Source of the DNA: a bacterium
Lineage (GTDB): Archaea > Thermoproteota > Nitrososphaeria > Nitrososphaerales > CADDZS01
DNA length: 8,550 nucleotides
Assembly: GCA_027310845.1 (NCBI GenBank)
Contig: DAIDAB010000082.1
Span: 1-8,550 of the forward strand
Direction: 5' to 3'
This document shows, one piece after another, positions 6,016 to 8,550 of the stretch. The position numbers and the translations under genes were made by a program. Each line of letters opens with the position of its first letter. Position 1 is the stretch's first letter. Under the pieces are notes generated by a model, which made no database searches, was not told the origin of the DNA, and was given only the letters and a program-made list of their open reading frames with translations.

Positions 6016-6054
6016 TGGCGCCGCCGGACCGACTTGAACGGTCGACCAACTGGT

Positions 6055-6081
6055 TTCTAAACGCAGTCGAGATCAAGCATT
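6055..6081 (-). other. Intron 2 of tRNA-Asn, canonical position 37/38 (27 bases)
   Basis: The intron sits between A37 and A38. ATGC at its start pairs with GCGT near its end (one G-U). CTGT of the anticodon loop faces TTAG with three pairs and one U-U. The bulges are TA|A and AA|A, and the exon side is closed by CTGG / CCAG. This is a near-standard bulge-helix-bulge at the usual archaeal intron site. Confidence 0.85.
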
Positions 6082-6091
6082 TAACAGCCAG

Positions 6092-6126
6092 GTGAGTTTC
6101 CAAGACTTTTGAGAGGTCAATGGAAT
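6092..6126 (-). other. Intron 1 of tRNA-Asn, non-canonical position 27/28 (35 bases)
   Basis: It lies between G27 and C28, inside the 5' anticodon stem. TTCCA (after the 5' cut) pairs perfectly with TGGAA. Outside it, three bases AG|A form one bulge. GAGC of the D stem pairs with ACTC at three of four positions, and AC|C forms the second bulge. Cuts after the second base of each bulge give exactly the exon ends needed for a normal anticodon stem. The outer exon helix is absent, so this is a relaxed motif. Confidence 0.8.
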
Positions 6127-6183
6127 CTGCTCTACCACGCTGAGCTACGGCGGCCTCTGGGCACATTGGGTAAGCTGCCTTCA

Positions 6184-6190
6184 TTTAATT
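6184..6190 (-). promoter_or_regulatory. TATA-like box for tRNA-Asn
   Basis: AATTAAA on the minus strand is centred about 33 bases before the tRNA 5' end, giving a predicted start near 6160 and a short 5' leader for RNase P removal. Confidence 0.35.
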
Positions 6191-6226
6191 GTTTTAGTTC
6201 CACTCAGGAGAGCATATTATGCATAG

Positions 6227-6240
6227 TCATAGAGTCATAG
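6227..6240 (+). repeat. Short direct repeat TCATAG
   Basis: TCATAG occurs at 6227-6232 and 6235-6240, with a preceding CATAG at 6222-6226. It lies between the divergent tRNA and oxidoreductase start regions. It may be a regulatory element or slippage. Confidence 0.4.
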
Positions 6241-6264
6241 TTAGGATTATACGGGAGGAATATC

Positions 6265-6280
6265 TCAATTTGAAAATTGA
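6265..6280. promoter_or_regulatory. 16-base perfect palindrome upstream of the oxidoreductase
   Basis: TCAATTT-GA-AAATTGA has seven-base arms around a two-base centre, four bases before the GGAG Shine-Dalgarno. AT-rich dyads of this kind are typical of sites bound by dimeric regulators such as Lrp/AsnC-type proteins; no protein can be assigned. A second dyad, GCATA-T-TATGC, lies at 6212-6222. Confidence 0.4.
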
Positions 6281-6298
6281 ATAGGAGTAGAGCTTAGA

Positions 6299-8050
6299 TT
6301 GAGGAACGACTTTAGCGTCAGAATTGGCGGCGCTGCAGGAGACGGCATTTCCTCTACAGGGGAGATTTTTGCAAGGACGCTTTCAAGAAGCGGACTTCAT
6401 TGCTATGGGCTAAACAGTTACCAGTCCGCAATCCGCGGCGGGCATGTGTGGTTCGGAGTCAGAGGCAGTACTCAAAAGGTCACTAGCCACGGCGACAAGC
6501 TCGACTTAATAATTGCCCTTAACTCCGAGACTGCGGAAATTCACTCCCCATTTCTTTCAGAGGGTGGAGTTGTACTCTACGATAAGGATCGAGTAAAGTT
6601 TTCGCAGAATCTAGTGCCGACGAACGCAAAAGCGCTGCCTGTGCCATTGGGCGAGATTTCAAGAAAATTTGATAAGAATCCGATCATGCAAAACACCGTC
6701 GCACTCGGGATGACATTGTATCTTTTCGGCCTTGATTTTGACATATTTTCTGAGGTACTTGCTGATACCTTCGGGAAGAAAAAGCAGGCGATTATTGACG
6801 CGAACGTTAACGCTGCGAAAAACGGCTATGAGTATGCTAAGGCAAATTTGCAGCAACTCTCTGTGAAAGTGACCCTTCCTAACAATCCGCGCCCAAAAAT
6901 GCTTATGACCGGAAACCAAGCGATAGCACTTGGCGCGGCAATGGCAGGTTGCAAATTCTACGCGGCCTATCCAATGACTCCTGCGTCTTCGATACTTCAC
7001 TGGATGGCAGCTCATGCGACGAGTTGCGGCATTCTTGTGAAACAAGCGGAAGATGAACTTGCGGTGATAAACATGGGGATCGGAGCGGCTCACGCTGGTG
7101 CAAGAGCCATGGTCGGAACCTCGGGTGGCGGTTTCTCGCTGATGGTCGAGGCTCTCGGGCAAGCTGGAATGACGGAAACTCCAATTGTGATTGTTGATTC
7201 GCAAAGAGCAGGCCCCTCAACAGGATTGCCCACAAAGACGGAACAAGGAGATCTCAATATGATACTAGGAGCTTCGCAGGGAGATTTTCCGCGAATCGTG
7301 CTCGCGCCTCTCAATGTGGAGGATGCGTATTATGCAACAATAGAAGCATTCAACCTAGCGGAGAGGTTCCAATGCCCCGTTATTGTTGCAAGCGATCTAC
7401 TTCTCTCAGAACATATCGAAACCGTTGACGAACTCAGCTCCAATGTCGTGATAGACCGGGGAGAACTCATCACATCATACTCAGGGTCTGAGCCGTACAA
7501 GCGCTTCAAAGTTACGGAGACTGGAGTTTCCCCAAGAGCCATACCTGGCACCGCCGGAACGATTTTTGTCGCTGCCTCAGATGAGCACAGGGAGGATGGC
7601 GTGGTTGTGAGCGACGTCCTGGCAGGGATCCCGAAATACGTCAAGGAACGCGAAAGACAGATGGAAAAGAGAATGAGAAAGCTCGATGTTGCAAGAAACG
7701 AAATCAGTGCCCCTAAGATTGTGGGACAACCTGATGCGAAGCTAACAATAGTCTGTTGGGGTTCGACTTTCGGTGTTGCACTAGAAGCTGCTGAGGAGCT
7801 CTCCGGGAGCGGGTTCTCGACCAATGTTCTTCCAATCAGAAACATCTGGCCGTTCAAATGCGAAAGCATTCTACCAATCTTAGAAGGAGCAAAAAAGTTG
7901 CTTTGTGTCGAATGCAATTACACGGGACAGTTAGCGCGCCTGATTCGCGCAGAAACCGGCTTTGAAGTCAAAGACAGGTTTCTCAAATACGATGGAGAAC
8001 CAATTTATCCTGGTGAAATCGTGAAGAAAGCAATGGAGGTTGCTGCATAG
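6299..8050 (+). CDS. 2-oxoacid:ferredoxin oxidoreductase, fused gamma-alpha subunit
   Basis: This 583-residue protein joins a gamma domain (about 1-190; VRIGGAAGDGISSTGE, SYQSAIRGGH, LNSETAEIHSPFL) to an alpha domain (about 200-580). The alpha part has YPMTPAS (224-230; the usual form is YPITPSS), EDELAVINMGIGAAHAGARA, GTSGGGFSLM and the signature GPSTGLPTKTEQGDL (305-319), then a C-terminal transketolase-like domain (TIVCWGSTFGVALEAAEEL). With the beta subunit it forms the CoA-dependent enzyme that decarboxylates pyruvate or 2-oxoglutarate and reduces ferredoxin, in the fused two-subunit layout known from Sulfolobus and other archaea. Substrate cannot be fixed by eye. The start is TTG 6299, with AGGAG at 6283-6287 eleven bases upstream. 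The beta gene starts one base after the TAG, and a GGAGG at 8035-8039 within this gene serves it. Confidence 0.94.
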   Translation: MRNDFSVRIGGAAGDGISSTGEIFARTLSRSGLHCYGLNSYQSAIRGGHVWFGVRGSTQKVTSHGDKLDLIIALNSETAEIHSPFLSEGGVVLYDKDRVKFSQNLVPTNAKALPVPLGEISRKFDKNPIMQNTVALGMTLYLFGLDFDIFSEVLADTFGKKKQAIIDANVNAAKNGYEYAKANLQQLSVKVTLPNNPRPKMLMTGNQAIALGAAMAGCKFYAAYPMTPASSILHWMAAHATSCGILVKQAEDELAVINMGIGAAHAGARAMVGTSGGGFSLMVEALGQAGMTETPIVIVDSQRAGPSTGLPTKTEQGDLNMILGASQGDFPRIVLAPLNVEDAYYATIEAFNLAERFQCPVIVASDLLLSEHIETVDELSSNVVIDRGELITSYSGSEPYKRFKVTETGVSPRAIPGTAGTIFVAASDEHREDGVVVSDVLAGIPKYVKERERQMEKRMRKLDVARNEISAPKIVGQPDAKLTIVCWGSTFGVALEAAEELSGSGFSTNVLPIRNIWPFKCESILPILEGAKKLLCVECNYTGQLARLIRAETGFEVKDRFLKYDGEPIYPGEIVKKAMEVAA

Positions 8051-8051
8051 A

Positions 8052-8550
8052 ATGTTGGAGCTCTCAAAATACAAAAGCGAGACACGGCCGGACTGGTGCC
8101 CAGGTTGCGGTGATTTTGGAGTACTTAACTCGCTCGTGCAGGCAGTTTCAAACTTGGAGATAGAACCCAAAGACCTTCTCGTCGTTTCTGGAATTGGCTG
8201 CTCGAGCAACCTTCCGGGATTCATCCACGCTTATGGTTTTCATAGCCTTCACGGAAGAGCTATCGCAGTGGCAACAGGAGCGAAGCTTGCAAACCCTGAC
8301 CTCAATGTTGTGGTGACAGGGGGTGATGGTGATGGGTACGGGATTGGGCTCGGACATTTTGTCCACGCGATGCGAAGAAACCTCGATATTACGTATATAG
8401 TCATGGACAATCAGATCTATGGACTTACAACAGGACAGGCCTCTCCCACAAGCACGAGAGATTTTGTCACGAAATCAACTCCAAAGGGAGTTACTGAGGA
8501 CCCAATAAACCCCATAGCGCTCGCGCTAGTTGCAGGGGCTTCATATATCT
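8052..8550 (+). CDS. 2-oxoacid:ferredoxin oxidoreductase, beta subunit (3' end cut by window)
   Basis: The first 166 codons are present. C16 and C19 (WCPGCGDFG) and C50 (GIGCSS) are the early cysteines expected to hold the [4Fe-4S] cluster. The thiamine diphosphate site is GGDGDG (90-95) with the Mg-binding MDNQIYGLT (118-126), followed by GQASPTS. HAYGFHSLHGRA is the family's substrate/TPP-side loop. The ATG at 8052 follows the alpha stop by one base, with GGAGG at 8035-8039, so the subunits are made from one message. The remaining part, including the expected fourth cysteine, is beyond the window. It forms the heterodimer with the preceding gene product in the cytoplasm. Confidence 0.94.
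   Translation, partial: MLELSKYKSETRPDWCPGCGDFGVLNSLVQAVSNLEIEPKDLLVVSGIGCSSNLPGFIHAYGFHSLHGRAIAVATGAKLANPDLNVVVTGGDGDGYGIGLGHFVHAMRRNLDITYIVMDNQIYGLTTGQASPTSTRDFVTKSTPKGVTEDPINPIALALVAGASYI

Larger units (their letters stand above)
6016..6154 (-). tRNA. tRNA-Asn(GUU) with two introns
   Basis: The minus strand gives acceptor GCCGCCG / CGGCGGC (seven perfect pairs), discriminator G and encoded CCA. The D arm is GCTC-AGCGTGGTA-GAGC and the T arm GACCG-TTCAAGT-CGGTC. Reading straight through, the D arm is followed by a segment that cannot form an anticodon stem. Removing 6126-6092 and 6081-6055 gives stem GCTGG / CCAGT (one G-U pair) around loop CTGTTAA, the standard Asn loop with anticodon GTT. 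The mature length is then 77 with a 5-base variable loop. Exons are 6154-6127, 6091-6082 and 6054-6016. Both excisions sit in bulge-helix-bulge-like folds. Aminoacylation with asparagine or via the Asp/Asn amidotransferase route cannot be told from here. It stands alone, followed by T6. Confidence 0.93.

Noticed and set aside
6116..6122. Anticodon TTG (Gln) from an unspliced reading of the tRNA
   Set aside because: The loop would lack U33 and the stem has no partner. The two-intron Asn reading satisfies every position.
5990..6184. Minus-strand 64-codon frame across the tRNA
   Set aside because: It is a translation of the tRNA gene and its introns.
6659..7917. Several minus-strand frames up to 195 codons opposite the oxidoreductase alpha subunit
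   Set aside because: The plus-strand protein is fully explained by a known family. The minus frames are Ser/Arg-rich shadows with no motifs.

Overview
The window looks like chromosomal DNA of an archaeon, most likely of the Thaumarchaeota/Nitrososphaeria. The evidence is a geranylgeranyl reductase-type lipid gene (broken here), a eukaryote-like flap endonuclease FEN-1, archaeal elongation factor 1-beta beside the small archaeal Zn-ribbon translation protein, an ArnR1-like winged-helix protein, a two-subunit 2-oxoacid:ferredoxin oxidoreductase, and a tRNA interrupted by bulge-helix-bulge introns. The phylum is an inference from protein resemblance, not a tested placement. I see no mobile element, CRISPR array or phage gene; this is housekeeping DNA with a few oddities.

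Layout. 1-584: remains of a geranylgeranyl reductase gene, carrying an in-frame stop and an internal deletion with a frame change. 712-1062: small winged-helix protein with its own TATA-like box. 1134-1871: translation-linked cluster of Zn-ribbon protein, EF-1 beta and a small winged-helix protein. 2096-3830: fen followed by pcm (protein-L-isoaspartate methyltransferase), overlapping by 20 bases; the strong Shine-Dalgarno of pcm lies inside the last codons of fen. 5685-3827 (minus): a deoxyhypusine synthase family gene followed by an aquaporin, overlapping by 4 bases. The aquaporin and pcm converge with overlapping stop codons. 6154-6016 (minus): tRNA-Asn(GUU) with two introns, one at the canonical 37/38 site and one, by my reading, at the non-canonical 27/28 site. 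6299-8550: fused gamma-alpha subunit and the start of the beta subunit of a 2-oxoacid:ferredoxin oxidoreductase, cut by the window edge. A 16-base perfect palindrome lies just upstream.

How the genes fit together. Several belong to translation and its upkeep: EF-1 beta exchanges nucleotide on EF-1 alpha, the Zn-ribbon protein is ribosome/RNA linked, deoxyhypusine synthase classically modifies aIF5A, and tRNA-Asn decodes AAY. FEN-1 processes Okazaki fragments and repair flaps, and Pcm repairs aged proteins. The oxidoreductase links 2-oxoacid metabolism to ferredoxin. No undescribed multi-gene defence or mobile system is visible. The most notable items are the doubly interrupted tRNA-Asn, the decayed lipid gene, the bacterial-type deoxyhypusine synthase coupled to an aquaporin, and altered key positions in the Zn-ribbon protein and in the FEN-1 PCNA-binding tail.
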